Assembly (NCBI GenBank): GCA_945886995.1
Contig: CAMCZJ010000032.1
Coordinates: forward strand, 1-18,720
DNA: 18,720 bases
Reading direction: 5' to 3'
DNA from: Asaia bogorensis
GTDB taxonomy: Bacteria; Pseudomonadota; Alphaproteobacteria; Acetobacterales; Acetobacteraceae
The position numbers and the translations under genes are program-made. The notes beneath the pieces were generated by a model. The model was not told where the DNA came from, searched no databases, and was given only the letters and a program-made list of their open reading frames with translations. Positions 1-8,954 of the stretch are shown here, in pieces; position 1 is the stretch's first letter; each line of letters opens with the position of its first letter.

Positions 1-653
<653 letters not shown>

Positions 654-667
654 GGAACACCTGGGGA

Positions 668-700
668 GGAGCCTGGCAAAAATGCCACCTGCCCGGCTCC
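668..700. promoter_or_regulatory. Two-tier stem-loop in the typA leader
   Basis: The gap between typA and the kinase gene contains an outer stem GGAGCC (668-673) / GGCTCC (695-700) enclosing a perfect inner hairpin TGGCA (674-678), loop AAAA, TGCCA (683-687); a 7-base bulge (688-694) separates the two stems on one side. It lies 15 to 47 bases upstream of the typA start codon. It could fold in the typA 5' leader, or could mark the end of the kinase transcript, but no T-run follows as in an intrinsic terminator. The rest of 654-807 shows nothing recognisable. Confidence 0.35.
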
Positions 701-807
701 CAATGCTTGGGGGCGAGCGGTGGTTTCCATCCAGGCGTTTCGTTATGGCGGGGAGATAGTCGTTCCCGTCGGAAAAAGCCAGAGGAAAGCGTGTGACAGT
801 TGAACGC

Positions 808-1818
808 CTAGCCGAGCGTGGCAGCCACCCCACCGGATTTAGCGCCAACCAGTGCCGCAAGGTCGGCCTGGGGCCGGGCGCCGAAATGGGAAATCACCTC
901 GGCCGCGGCAATGCTGCCCCAGCGGCCGCATTCCGGCAGGGGCAGGCCACGGGTCAGCGCCGCCATGAAACCAGCGGCATAGGCATCCCCGGCGCCAGTG
1001 CTATCCACCAGCTTGGTGGGCTCGGCGCGGACCGCATGGGTCTCAGTGCCGGCGATGATGAGGCTGCCCTTTTCGCTGCGGGTGAGCGCAGCAATGGCCA
1101 CTTCGGCCCGCACGGCCTTGGCCGCCGCGTCGAAATCATCAGTTTCATAAAGGGCGCAAATCTCGGCTTCATTGGCGAAGACGATATCAGCTTCTTCCTG
1201 AATGAAGGCGCGGAAGGCGGCACGGTGGCGGCCCACGCAAAAGGGGTCAGATAGCGTAATGGCCACTTGCCGCCCGGCCTGATGGGCGATGCGGGCGGCG
1301 GCACGGAAGGCGGCCTGGGCTGCCGGCGGGTCGAACAAATAGCCTTCCAGATAGACAATCCGCGCGCTGGCAATGGCGGCTTGGTCCAGATCAGCCTCCC
1401 CAAAGGTCACGCAGGCGCCAAGGAATGTGTTCATGGTGCGCTGGCCATCGGGCGTCACCAGAATCAGGCAACGCGCGGTGGGGGCGCCGCCCGAAAGCGG
1501 CGGGGTCGGGAAAGCCACACCGGCGGCGGTGATGTCGTGGCGGAACACCTGGCCAAGGCCATCATCCGCAACCTTGCCAAGGTAGCCGACCTTCGCGCCA
1601 AGCCCGGCTGCCACCGCGCAGGTATTGGCCGCGGACCCGCCGCTGCTTTCAATGCCCGGGCCCATGGCGGCGTAAATCGCCTCGGCCTGGTCGGTGCCGA
1701 TCAGCGCCATGCCGCCCTTGGCCATGCCATGTGCGGCAAGGAATCCGTCCTCGGCGCGCGCCAGCACATCCACAATGGCATTGCCGATGCCAAGAATATC
1801 AAGGCTGGGGGGGGTCAT
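808..1818 (-). CDS. Adenosine kinase-type PfkB/ribokinase-family carbohydrate kinase
   Basis: A 336-residue cytoplasmic ATP-dependent kinase of the PfkB superfamily, the usual length for the bacterial adenosine-kinase-like branch. Visible motifs: N-terminal [14 protein letters not shown] (7-20), substrate-binding GGSAANT (60-66), the NEAE phosphate/Mg element (216-219), and the anion-hole/catalytic [13 protein letters not shown] (272-284), in which D278 is the expected catalytic base. The ATG at 1818-1816 is chosen because it begins directly before the first beta-strand; the open frame continues upstream to about 2133, but that part is low-complexity Pro/Ala sequence lying antisense to the divergent membrane-protein gene. 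GGAG lies 9 bases upstream of the ATG. The exact substrate (adenosine, ribose or another sugar) cannot be decided from motifs; homologues in alphaproteobacteria are usually annotated adenosine kinase. Divergent from the EI24 gene with a 58-base gap. Confidence 0.92.
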   Translation of the reverse strand: MTPPSLDILGIGNAIVDVLARAEDGFLAAHGMAKGGMALIGTDQAEAIYAAMGPGIESSGGSAANTCAVAAGLGAKVGYLGKVADDGLGQVFRHDITAAGVAFPTPPLSGGAPTARCLILVTPDGQRTMNTFLGACVTFGEADLDQAAIASARIVYLEGYLFDPPAAQAAFRAAARIAHQAGRQVAITLSDPFCVGRHRAAFRAFIQEEADIVFANEAEICALYETDDFDAAAKAVRAEVAIAALTRSEKGSLIIAGTETHAVRAEPTKLVDSTGAGDAYAAGFMAALTRGLPLPECGRWGSIAAAEVISHFGARPQADLAALVGAKSGGVAATLG

Positions 1819-1876
1819 GGGCTGCGCTCCGGTAAAGGTTGCGGCGGGATTAGCCTTGGGCGAGGGTGGCGTCCAC

Positions 1877-2575
1877 ATGCCCCAAGCGCTTTTCCTGGCC
1901 TTTGGCCAAATCGGTGATCCCGCCTTTCGCCGCCCGCTGATCATGGGCGTGCTGGGCGCGGCTTTGGCGGTGGCGGGGCTGATCGGTTTGGCTGCTTGGC
2001 TGGCGGGTTGGGCGGCGTCGGGCGGGCCGGAATGGCTTTCCTGGATCACCCAGGCTGGCGGCGCGGCGGCTGGCGTTTTCCTGGGCTGGTGGCTGTTTCT
2101 GCCCGTCGCACTCGGGATTGCGGCGCAATTCACCGATAGCGTGGCTGGCGCGGTGGAGCGGCGCCATTACCCTGGGCTTGCGGCGCCCGCCGGGGCAACC
2201 GTGCTGGCGCAGGCGGGGTATGGCTTGTGGTTCGGGCTCAAGCTGTTGGCGCTGCAAATCCTGCTATTGCCGCTGTTCTTCATCCCGATTTTTGGCGCGC
2301 TGATCGCGCTGCTGATCGCGGCCCATGCGCTGGGGGCGGGGTTGGTGCGTGAAGTGGCACTCAGGCGCATGAATCTGGCGCATTCGCGCATCGCCTGGCA
2401 GCGCTTGCGCTGGCAGGGCTGGTGGCTTGGCCTTGCCTTGGTATTGATGGCGATGGTGCCGGTGCTCAATCTTCTAGTGCCGATCATCGGCATTGCGGCC
2501 GCTACGCATTTGTTGATCCGCGGCTTGGGTGGCTTCGATACATTTTCGGGAGCATCTACAGAAACCGGGGGATAA
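1877..2575 (+). CDS. EI24/CysZ-like integral membrane protein
   Basis: A 232-residue hydrophobic protein with hydrophobic segments near residues 19-47, 56-85, 115-150 and 190-220, and a cytoplasmic-type basic patch REVALRRMNLAHSR between the last two. The pattern of long paired hydrophobic hairpins plus the [RE]xxALRR element resembles the EI24 domain family (Pfam EI24, formerly DUF540), which includes the sulfate transporter CysZ. The family resemblance is judged from topology and motif, not from a search. The start is the ATG at 1877, with GAGGGTGG upstream; the frame stays open upstream, but that stretch is antisense to the kinase gene and lacks a good start. No cysteine-synthesis gene is nearby, so a sulfate role is not supported by context. 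First gene of a probable five-gene rightward operon. Confidence 0.72.
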   Translation: MPQALFLAFGQIGDPAFRRPLIMGVLGAALAVAGLIGLAAWLAGWAASGGPEWLSWITQAGGAAAGVFLGWWLFLPVALGIAAQFTDSVAGAVERRHYPGLAAPAGATVLAQAGYGLWFGLKLLALQILLLPLFFIPIFGALIALLIAAHALGAGLVREVALRRMNLAHSRIAWQRLRWQGWWLGLALVLMAMVPVLNLLVPIIGIAAATHLLIRGLGGFDTFSGASTETGG

Positions 2576-2655
2576 CCTGTTTTCGCCCGTTGTGGCGCGG
2601 CAGAGTCGCATGCTAGCCGAAGGAATCAGCAACGCGAATCACCAAGGGGGCCAAG

Positions 2656-3276
2656 ATGTCGCTTTTCCGCCGCAAGGACGAAGCTACCACTCCGCCAGCA
2701 CCGGAACCAACCAGCGTGCCGACAGCACGCGATCCTGACCTTGCGGTGCCGCCTTTCCGCCCGGCAGCGATGGTGCCGCCCGCGGCGAGTGCGGCAGCCA
2801 CACCTGCCAAGCCCAGCGTTGCGTCATCCCCTGCCGCACGCCCCATGACCCCTGGCGCCGCCGGCCGCCCCACTGGCCGGGCAGAGGCTGGCGAAAGGCG
2901 CGTTTTGCAATTGGGTAAAGGCATCAGCATCCAGGGCAGCGTGACGGAGGCCGAGCGCATCGTCATTGAAGGCACCATGGAAAGCCAGTTGTTGCAGTGC
3001 CAGGAATTGGCCATCAGCCATTCCGGCGTCTTCAAGGGCGAAGTCCAGGTGGAAGATGCAGATATTGCGGGGGTTTTTGATGGTACCCTCACCGCCACCG
3101 GTAACCTGACCATCCGCGCCACGGGTCGTGTTCTGGGCGTCGCGCGGTCTCGCCGACTGTCGGTTGAAGATGGCGGTCAGCTGACCGGTCGGATGGAAAT
3201 GATCACCGACACAACGGGTGGCGCAGCCATGCCGGTGACGCCAACGGTTCGCGCAATCGAAACCAGCGAAACCTGA
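2656..3276 (+). CDS. Bactofilin (polymer-forming cytoskeletal protein)
   Basis: 206 residues. The first 80 or so are a Pro/Ala-rich disordered tail starting MSLFRRKDE, a form common in bactofilins that associate with the inner membrane. From about residue 82 to 186 comes the bactofilin beta-helix core, visible as short glycine-punctuated strands (LGKGISIQGSV, ERIVIEGTM, ELAISHSGVFKGEV, DADIAGVFDGTL, GNLTIRATGRVLG, LSVEDGGQLTGRM). Bactofilins polymerise without nucleotide into filaments that localise envelope enzymes or shape cells (family knowledge). AAGGGGG about 6 bases before the ATG is the ribosome site. It follows the EI24 gene by 80 bases with no terminator seen, and is followed within 11 bases by the putative lipoprotein gene, which supports an envelope-linked operon. 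Confidence 0.93.
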   Translation: MSLFRRKDEATTPPAPEPTSVPTARDPDLAVPPFRPAAMVPPAASAAATPAKPSVASSPAARPMTPGAAGRPTGRAEAGERRVLQLGKGISIQGSVTEAERIVIEGTMESQLLQCQELAISHSGVFKGEVQVEDADIAGVFDGTLTATGNLTIRATGRVLGVARSRRLSVEDGGQLTGRMEMITDTTGGAAMPVTPTVRAIETSET

Positions 3277-3287
3277 ACCAGCGCTTG

Positions 3288-3881
3288 GTGTGCAAAGGGC
3301 CGCCGCAGGCAAAGCGGCCATCGCGGCCGCCCTTGCCTGGCTGCTTCGCCTCGCTTCTACCTATCGGTATCGCGAGCATGGCATTAGTCGCCTTGTTGCT
3401 TACCCCAGCATGCCAAAAGCCAGATTCTGGTGACGCTGTGCTTGGGCTGGAACAAGCGGTGCGCGATACACGGGCAAGCTTGGCCGCCCTTGGCATGCCG
3501 CCGGTGGCTGAACCAAAGCCTGTTGGGCAGATGATCGCCTTGCCGGCTCCGCCAAGCACCTCGGCGCCCCGTCGCACGGGTGGCGGCCCACCAGCCACCG
3601 CCGGCACGTTACAAGGCCGCACCCCAGAACAGGTTTTATCAGCTTTGGGGGAACCGGCGCTCCGGCGGCGCGAAGGCAATGCGGAAATCTGGTTATACCA
3701 GGCGGCTGATTGCAGACTTGACCTGGTTTTCTACCCGGAAGCTGCTCAGCTGATTTTGGCGCATGCCGCAGCAAGGGCCTTGGGTGCACGGCGTTTGACC
3801 GAAGCCGCCTGCCTTGCAGCTATTGCCGCAGCGCCGCATCCCCCGCCATGGACACTGGCTGGTCGCGCTGGCGGGGGCTGA
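3288..3881 (+). CDS. Putative envelope lipoprotein with BamE/SmpA-like C-terminal domain
   Basis: About 197 residues. A basic N-terminus (K, R) precedes a hydrophobic run FASLLPIGIASMALVALLL ending TPAC, so an exported, possibly lipid-anchored protein is likely; however the lipobox is imperfect (Thr at -3). A Pro/Ala-rich linker follows, then a compact domain near residues 107-150 with GRTPEQVLSALGEP and AEIWLYQAADCRLDLVFY. This resembles the SmpA/BamE fold (helix, GxP, then paired strands) seen in short alphaproteobacterial lipoproteins. The start is uncertain: GTG at 3288 gives a full signal sequence but has no clear ribosome site; TTG at 3285 is adjacent; ATG at 3378 would leave only MALVALLLTPAC, too short and lacking a basic residue. 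It lies 11 bases after bactofilin and 9 before the AEC permease. Function unknown. Confidence 0.7.
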   Translation: MCKGPPQAKRPSRPPLPGCFASLLPIGIASMALVALLLTPACQKPDSGDAVLGLEQAVRDTRASLAALGMPPVAEPKPVGQMIALPAPPSTSAPRRTGGGPPATAGTLQGRTPEQVLSALGEPALRRREGNAEIWLYQAADCRLDLVFYPEAAQLILAHAAARALGARRLTEAACLAAIAAAPHPPPWTLAGRAGGG

Positions 3882-3890
3882 AGAATACCC

Positions 3891-4805
3891 ATGAACCTCT
3901 GGCTCGATGCCTTTGTGCCGGCTTTCGCGCTGCTTGGCCTTGGCGCTTTGTTGCGCCGCGTCCTGCTGCCGCTGGATGCGGTGTGGGCCGGCATGGAAAA
4001 ACTGATCTATTGGGTGCTGCTGCCCAGCCTGATCCTTTCAGCGCTGGCAGCGCTTGACCCTGCCAGCCTGCCGCTCGGCGCCATGGCCTTCACCATTTGG
4101 GGCGCACTCGCCACCGGCACGCTGATTTCGGTGCTGCTGGCGCGCTTCATGGGGCATGGGCATGCGGCCATGACATCGGTCCTGCAGGGCGGCATTCGCT
4201 TCAATAATCTGATGGGTTTCGCCATTGTGGGCGCGATTTTCGGCGCCGAGGGCATCAGCTTTGGCGCGGTTGCCACCGGCATTATCGTGCCCTTTGTGCA
4301 AAGCGTCACCACGCTTGCCTTCGCCATGGATGGCAGCCGGGGCAGGCCGAAGCCTTTGATGATCCTGCGGCAATTGATCCTGAATCCGCTGATCATTGCC
4401 TGCATCCTGGGCTTTACCGTGGCGGCCCTGGGCGGTTTTCCGCCCGGCGTAAAGCCAACCATCCAAGCCTTGGGCCGGGCATCAGTTGCGCTTGGCTTGC
4501 TATGTGTTGGCGCGGCGCTGTCATGGGAAAGCTTCACGGATCGTCTGCCAACGCAGGCGCTGACGGGCGTTTTGAAACTGGTGGGCATGCCAGCCATTAC
4601 CTATGGCTTGGGCACATTTGCGGGCCTACCCCCATTGCCGCTTGCGGCGGCAGTGATCTTCATGGCGCTGCCCACCGCCGCCACATCCTATGTCATGGCA
4701 CGCGCCATGGGCGGCGATGCCAAGCTGATGGCCGCGATCACTACCACAGAGCATATCGCTTCCATCATCACCCTGCCCTTTTGGGTGATGCTGGTGCTAG
4801 GGTAG
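3891..4805 (+). CDS. AEC-family (auxin efflux carrier-like) transporter
   Basis: A 304-residue permease with about ten hydrophobic segments (roughly 8-24, 36-55, 62-84, 107-118, 121-145, 163-183, 188-210, 220-245, 249-268, 284-303) arranged as two halves. Family hallmarks are the NPLIIACILGF segment after the central cytoplasmic loop (165-175) and the C-terminal PTAATSYVMARAMGG followed by AAITTTEHIASIITLPFW. Bacterial AEC proteins move small carboxylates such as malonate or malate (MdcF, MleP), but the substrate here is not predictable. It starts 9 bases after the preceding stop, with only a weak upstream GGGGG element, so translation may depend on coupling to the upstream gene. The gap to the next gene is 32 bases. 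Confidence 0.92.
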   Translation: MNLWLDAFVPAFALLGLGALLRRVLLPLDAVWAGMEKLIYWVLLPSLILSALAALDPASLPLGAMAFTIWGALATGTLISVLLARFMGHGHAAMTSVLQGGIRFNNLMGFAIVGAIFGAEGISFGAVATGIIVPFVQSVTTLAFAMDGSRGRPKPLMILRQLILNPLIIACILGFTVAALGGFPPGVKPTIQALGRASVALGLLCVGAALSWESFTDRLPTQALTGVLKLVGMPAITYGLGTFAGLPPLPLAAAVIFMALPTAATSYVMARAMGGDAKLMAAITTTEHIASIITLPFWVMLVLG

Positions 4806-4837
4806 AAAGCGCCAAATTATCATGGGGAGTGGCGCGC

Positions 4838-5236
4838 ATGTATCATTGGATTTTCGTGTTTCTGCTTAGCCTTGGCGGTGCCAGCTTGGCGCAAAGCCTG
4901 CCGCCGCCAGTCCCCGTGGCGCCTGGCGCCCCGTCAGCAAGTGATGCGCCTGCCGCCGCGCCACAAGCCGCAATGCCTGCCCAAGCACCCACCGCCGCCC
5001 CGGCGGAACGCAGCCTGACCGATCGCGCCGGCGCGGCGGTGGGCAAGGCGGCTGAAGAAACCACCTCGGCCTTTGGGCGCGCCATGAATTGGACCGGCCG
5101 CCAACTGGAAGGCGCCGGCCAATGGACCGCCCGGCAGGGTGAGAACATGGCAAGCGACAAGCCGGAAACGCCAGCCCCCACCTCAGCCCCTGCCGCACCA
5201 GCGCAAGCCTTGCCGCCGCCCGTGCCGGTGCGCTGA
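4838..5236 (+). CDS. Small secreted Pro/Ala-rich protein with duplicated LPPPVPV termini
   Basis: 132 residues, family not recognised. Residues 1-18 (MYHWIFVFLLSLGGASLA) form a signal peptide with likely cleavage after SLA, releasing a mature chain that begins QSLPPPVPV. The C-terminus is QALPPPVPVR, so the same motif caps both ends. Between them lie Pro/Ala-rich linkers and one helix-forming, amphipathic stretch at about 59-104 (LTDRAGAAVGKAAEETTSAF ... GRQLEGAGQWTARQGENM). No cysteine is present, so it is not a lipoprotein. GGGGAG about 9 bases before the ATG is a good ribosome site and fixes the start. Last gene of the rightward set; it ends 12 bases from the convergent hyuA stop. A periplasmic structural or adaptor role would fit the composition, but this is a guess. 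Confidence 0.78.
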   Translation: MYHWIFVFLLSLGGASLAQSLPPPVPVAPGAPSASDAPAAAPQAAMPAQAPTAAPAERSLTDRAGAAVGKAAEETTSAFGRAMNWTGRQLEGAGQWTARQGENMASDKPETPAPTSAPAAPAQALPPPVPVR

Positions 5237-5248
5237 GCGGATTCGGCG

Positions 5249-7303
5249 CTAAGCCTGATCTGGTAGCGTAATCTCCAACCAGCCGCGCGCATCCATCCGC
5301 GCGGCATCGCCCGGCAGCAGCAGCACCGTGGTGGTATCGCTTTCCACAATCGCCGGCCCCGCCACCGCCTGATCCGCACCAAGTCCAGCGAAATCATAGA
5401 CCGGCACATCAGCCAAGCCGCCTTCCAGCATGATGCGGCGCGCGCCACGCGGCGCCACCATGCCGCCTGCTTCCTTGCCGGCCGGCGCTGGCATTGGCGG
5501 CAAGCGCCCAATGACCGCGAGCCTGGCATTCACCAGTACCACTTCTTCCTGACGTAGGGCATAGGTGAACAGCGCTTCATGCCGCGCATGGAACGCATCG
5601 CGCAGCCGATCCGAAAGCCCGGCACCTTCCCAGGCAACCTGATCCAAAGGCACGGCGATATCGAAAACTTGTTCGCCATAGCGCATATCAGCTGCCCGGC
5701 GCGTTTCCACCGCACCGCCAAACCAGCTGGCGACTCGCGCGCGGCCTTCTTCTTCCAAGGCCGCCCAAATGCTGCGCAGCGCAGCATCATCGGGCACGCC
5801 GCCCGTGTTCAATTCGCTGCGCGCCATTTCATAGCGCAAATCCGTATGCAGCATGCCCCAGGCGGAAAGCCCCGCCGCAAAGAAGGGCACCGCCACGCGC
5901 TTCATGCTCAATTCGCGCGCCACCGCGCTGGCATGCAGCCCTGCCGCGCCCCCAAATGCCAAAAGGCAGAAATCGCGCGGATCAACGCCACGCCGTACAG
6001 TCGCCACGCGAATTCCATCCGCCATGCGGATATTGGCCAGCCGATGCACGCCCGCCGCCGCCGCCATCGCATCAAGCCCAAGCTTGGCGCCGAGGTTCGC
6101 AAATGCGCGTTCCGCCGCTGCCATATCCAACTTGCGCTTGCCGCCCAGAAAATTCGCGGCATCCAGATAGCCCAGCACCAGATTGGCATCCGTCACCGCC
6201 GGTTCCGTACCGCCCTGCCCATAGGCCGCCGGCCCAGGCACCGCGCCGGCGCTGCGAGGACCCACCTGCAACGTACCACCCGCACCGACATGGCCGATGG
6301 AGCCACCACCCGCGCCAAGCGTCACGATATCCAGGCTTTCAAGCGCGATGCGTTCACCGGCCACATCGCGGCCACGGCCAAGCGCCGCATCGCCTTCCTG
6401 GATCAGCGCAATATCGGTGGAGGTGCCGCCGACATCAAAGGTGATCAAATCCTGCCCCAAACCGCGTTCTGCCAAGGCCACGCCCGCCGCCACGCCACCC
6501 GCCGGCCCTGACAGCGCGGTGCCTGCTGCCAAGCGCGCCGCTTCTTCCACTGGGGCCACCCCACCATGGGAGAGGATAACGAACACCGGCCCATCATAGC
6601 CCGCCTGCTCCAACCGCCCGCGCAGCCGCGCCAGATAACGCGAGACGATGGGCCCCACATAGGCATTCACCGCCGCGGTCGAAAAGCGTTCAAATTCCTT
6701 GATCTGCGGAAGAACTTCCGCCGAGGTGGTGACGAAAACCCCAGGCAGCGCCTGGCGCAAAGCCTCGGCGGCGGCGTTTTCATGCCGCGCGTCACGCCAG
6801 GAATGCAGGAAACACACCGCGACGGCTTCAACATTCTCCGCGCGCAATTGCTGAATGGCGGCATTGAGTGAGGCGTGATCAAGCGGCACCTCCACCCGCC
6901 CATCCGGGCGCAGCCGTTCGCGCACCGCAAGCCGCAAGCGGCGCGGCACCAGCGCGGGGGCAGCGGGTAGCCGCATATTGTAGCGTTCAGGCTTGAGGCC
7001 CTCGCGCATTTCAATCACATCGCGATGCCCTTCCGTGGTGAGCATCGCAATCTTCGCCCCCTTGCGTTCCAACAGCGCATTGGTGGCAACCGTGGTGCCA
7101 TGGACGATGCGTTCTGTCTGCCGCAACAGATCGGCCAGCGTGACGCCAAGGGTTTCGGCCAAAACGGCAAGCCCCGCAACAACACCTTCGGATTGATCCG
7201 CAGGTGTGCTGGCAGCCTTGGCGAGGGTTGTGGTGCCATCAGCGGCGACGCAGACCACATCGGTGAAAGTGCCGCCGACATCAACGCCAATACGGTAGAT
7301 CAT
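5249..7303 (-). CDS. hyuA: Hydantoinase A / 5-oxoprolinase-type ATP-dependent subunit
   Basis: A 684-residue subunit of the HyuA/HyuB family, cytoplasmic enzymes that use ATP to open hydantoins, 5-oxoproline or related cyclic amides, or to carboxylate ketones. It has the N-terminal phosphate-binding DVGGTFTDVV (8-17), IVHGTTVATNALLERKGAK (66-84), LSGPAGGVAAG (264-274), the second ASKHA-type motif FDVGGTSTD (289-297), then LGAGGGSIG and a long conserved domain ending in beta-rich sequence. Length and motif order match single-subunit HyuA proteins, and nothing is missing. The ATG at 7303-7301 overlaps the hyuB stop in ATGA, indicating translational coupling. It converges on the small secreted protein gene with 12 bases between, and no terminator is visible. 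The substrate cannot be assigned from sequence. Confidence 0.95.
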   Translation of the reverse strand: MIYRIGVDVGGTFTDVVCVAADGTTTLAKAASTPADQSEGVVAGLAVLAETLGVTLADLLRQTERIVHGTTVATNALLERKGAKIAMLTTEGHRDVIEMREGLKPERYNMRLPAAPALVPRRLRLAVRERLRPDGRVEVPLDHASLNAAIQQLRAENVEAVAVCFLHSWRDARHENAAAEALRQALPGVFVTTSAEVLPQIKEFERFSTAAVNAYVGPIVSRYLARLRGRLEQAGYDGPVFVILSHGGVAPVEEAARLAAGTALSGPAGGVAAGVALAERGLGQDLITFDVGGTSTDIALIQEGDAALGRGRDVAGERIALESLDIVTLGAGGGSIGHVGAGGTLQVGPRSAGAVPGPAAYGQGGTEPAVTDANLVLGYLDAANFLGGKRKLDMAAAERAFANLGAKLGLDAMAAAAGVHRLANIRMADGIRVATVRRGVDPRDFCLLAFGGAAGLHASAVARELSMKRVAVPFFAAGLSAWGMLHTDLRYEMARSELNTGGVPDDAALRSIWAALEEEGRARVASWFGGAVETRRAADMRYGEQVFDIAVPLDQVAWEGAGLSDRLRDAFHARHEALFTYALRQEEVVLVNARLAVIGRLPPMPAPAGKEAGGMVAPRGARRIMLEGGLADVPVYDFAGLGADQAVAGPAIVESDTTTVLLLPGDAARMDARGWLEITLPDQA

Positions 7304-8946
7304 ACCAAGCCCTCCGCCGCATCAGCCGCGCGCGCGGCGGGATCACGTTTGTCTGGCGGCCCCCAACCACCGCCTCCGCCCGAGAGCACATGCAGTTGAT
7401 CCCCGGGTGCCAACGGAATGCCGACTTCCTTGGTGCGCAAATCGCGCGATGTGCCATCGGCGCGTTCCAACCGATAATGATGCGGCAGGCCATCCTTGCC
7501 GCCCAGCATCCCCGCCGCGCCATAGCGCACACCATCACCGGCGGTATTTGCCACTGATGGACCATCGGTTTCCAGTTTCAGGAGCAAATCTCCGCCAAAC
7601 CCGCCGCGATACGTGCCATCACCCGCGCTGCCGGGGCGGAATTCATGCCGCGCGAAATACAGCGGAAAACGCGCTTCCGCCATTTCCACACTGCCGAATT
7701 TCAAACCACCGGCGGAATGCCATTCGCCCGCAGTGGACCAGCCATCACCACCCGATGAACCGCCACCACCTGGCCGCGCATGGAACATGTGCCAGACAAA
7801 AAAGCGCCCAGGCCGACGCGGATCGCGCCCCTTGATCGCGACGCGAAAGCGCCGCCCCCAACCGCCCATGGCGCGATCCGGGCAAGCATTTGCCAACGCC
7901 TTCACCACCGCTTCCACAATCTCATTCGAACAATGCGATGTGCACATGGTCACGGGCGCGCCTTCACTCGCCCACACCACCGTGCCTTCGCGCGCCTTGA
8001 TCGTCAGTGGCCGGAAGCAGCCATCATTCTTCGCCACTTCCGGATCAAGCAGGAAGGCAAGCGCCATGCGCACCGCACTCGCCATATTGGGATAGGATGA
8101 ATTGACGAAGCCTGGCGTTTGCGGCGCGCTTTCCGTGAGGTCCACGGTCAGATGATCACCCTGTTTCGTGACGCGTGCCCGGATGGCGATATCATTGCCG
8201 CCAAAGCCATCATCATCCAGAAATGCCTCACCCAACCAGGTGCCATCTGCCCAGGTGGAAATGATGCGCCGCGTGTGTGCTTCCGCCAGCGCCAGAATCG
8301 CATCAACGGCGGCAACGGTAGTATCAGCGCCATAACGCGCCAGCAGTGACAGCAGGCGCTTTTCACCGAGATGCGCGGCACCGATCATTGCCATCAGATC
8401 GCCGCGCACATCACGCGCAAGCCGCGTATTCGTGATGATCATGCGCACAAGGTCTTCGCGCGGCAGGCGCCCCTGGCCGAGCAAGATGGGCGGCACGCGC
8501 AGCCCTTCCTGCCAGATCTCGGTCGCGCCTGGATTATAGCCGCCATGGGTCGCGCCACCGATATCCGTGTGATGCGCGCGCACGACCGACCAGAATACGA
8601 TGCGCCCTTCGGCAAAGACCGGCACAATGGCTGTCAGGTCCGGCAAATGCGATCCGCCATGATAGGGATCATTCAACAAATAAATATCGCCTTCTTGTAC
8701 GCTATCGCCAAAGGCATCGCGCACCGCTTGTACGGCGAAGGGCATGGCGCCGACATGCACCGGGATGTGGTCCGCCTGCGCCACCAGCCGCGCTTCGGCA
8801 TCACACAGCGCGATGGAAAAATCGCGGGACGAGTTCAGGATTTGCGAATAGGCGGTGCGCAGCATCGCCTCCCCCATTTCCTCCACAATGGCGCGGAAGC
8901 GGTTATCGAGGACCGAGAGCGTGACGGGATCAGGGGCGGTTTTCAT
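7300..8946 (-). CDS. hyuB: Hydantoinase B / 5-oxoprolinase-type subunit
   Basis: A 548-residue partner of HyuA. It begins MKTAPDPVTLSVLDNRFRAI and carries the family hallmarks SRDFSIALCD (40-49), HIPVHVGAMP (60-69), the metal/substrate motif LNDPYHGGSHLPD (91-103) and the glycine-rich C-terminal GGGGGWGPPDKRDP tail followed by EGLV. HyuA and HyuB form a complex that splits the amide ring with ATP hydrolysis (family knowledge). The frame is open upstream to 9042, but the ATG at 8946 matches the usual HyuB N-terminus and the upstream part is in the divergent promoter region. The ribosome site is weak: GGGGGA lies 12 bases upstream and is inside a hairpin. First gene of a two-gene leftward operon with hyuA. 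Confidence 0.95.
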   Translation of the reverse strand: MKTAPDPVTLSVLDNRFRAIVEEMGEAMLRTAYSQILNSSRDFSIALCDAEARLVAQADHIPVHVGAMPFAVQAVRDAFGDSVQEGDIYLLNDPYHGGSHLPDLTAIVPVFAEGRIVFWSVVRAHHTDIGGATHGGYNPGATEIWQEGLRVPPILLGQGRLPREDLVRMIITNTRLARDVRGDLMAMIGAAHLGEKRLLSLLARYGADTTVAAVDAILALAEAHTRRIISTWADGTWLGEAFLDDDGFGGNDIAIRARVTKQGDHLTVDLTESAPQTPGFVNSSYPNMASAVRMALAFLLDPEVAKNDGCFRPLTIKAREGTVVWASEGAPVTMCTSHCSNEIVEAVVKALANACPDRAMGGWGRRFRVAIKGRDPRRPGRFFVWHMFHARPGGGGSSGGDGWSTAGEWHSAGGLKFGSVEMAEARFPLYFARHEFRPGSAGDGTYRGGFGGDLLLKLETDGPSVANTAGDGVRYGAAGMLGGKDGLPHHYRLERADGTSRDLRTKEVGIPLAPGDQLHVLSGGGGGWGPPDKRDPAARAADAAEGLV

Positions 8947-8954
8947 GGGATGCA

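Noticed and set aside
1819..2133. N-terminal extension of the kinase frame by about 105 codons
   Set aside because: It is low-complexity Pro/Ala/Ser sequence antisense to the EI24 gene; kinases of this family start right before the [11 protein letters not shown] strand.
5237..5248. Terminator between the convergent small secreted protein gene and hyuA
   Set aside because: The gap is only 12 bases and holds no stem-loop with a T-run.
5579..6511. A 310-codon + strand frame inside hyuA
   Set aside because: Composition is His/Arg/Pro-rich with no motif, and hyuA on the other strand has all its ATP-binding motifs.
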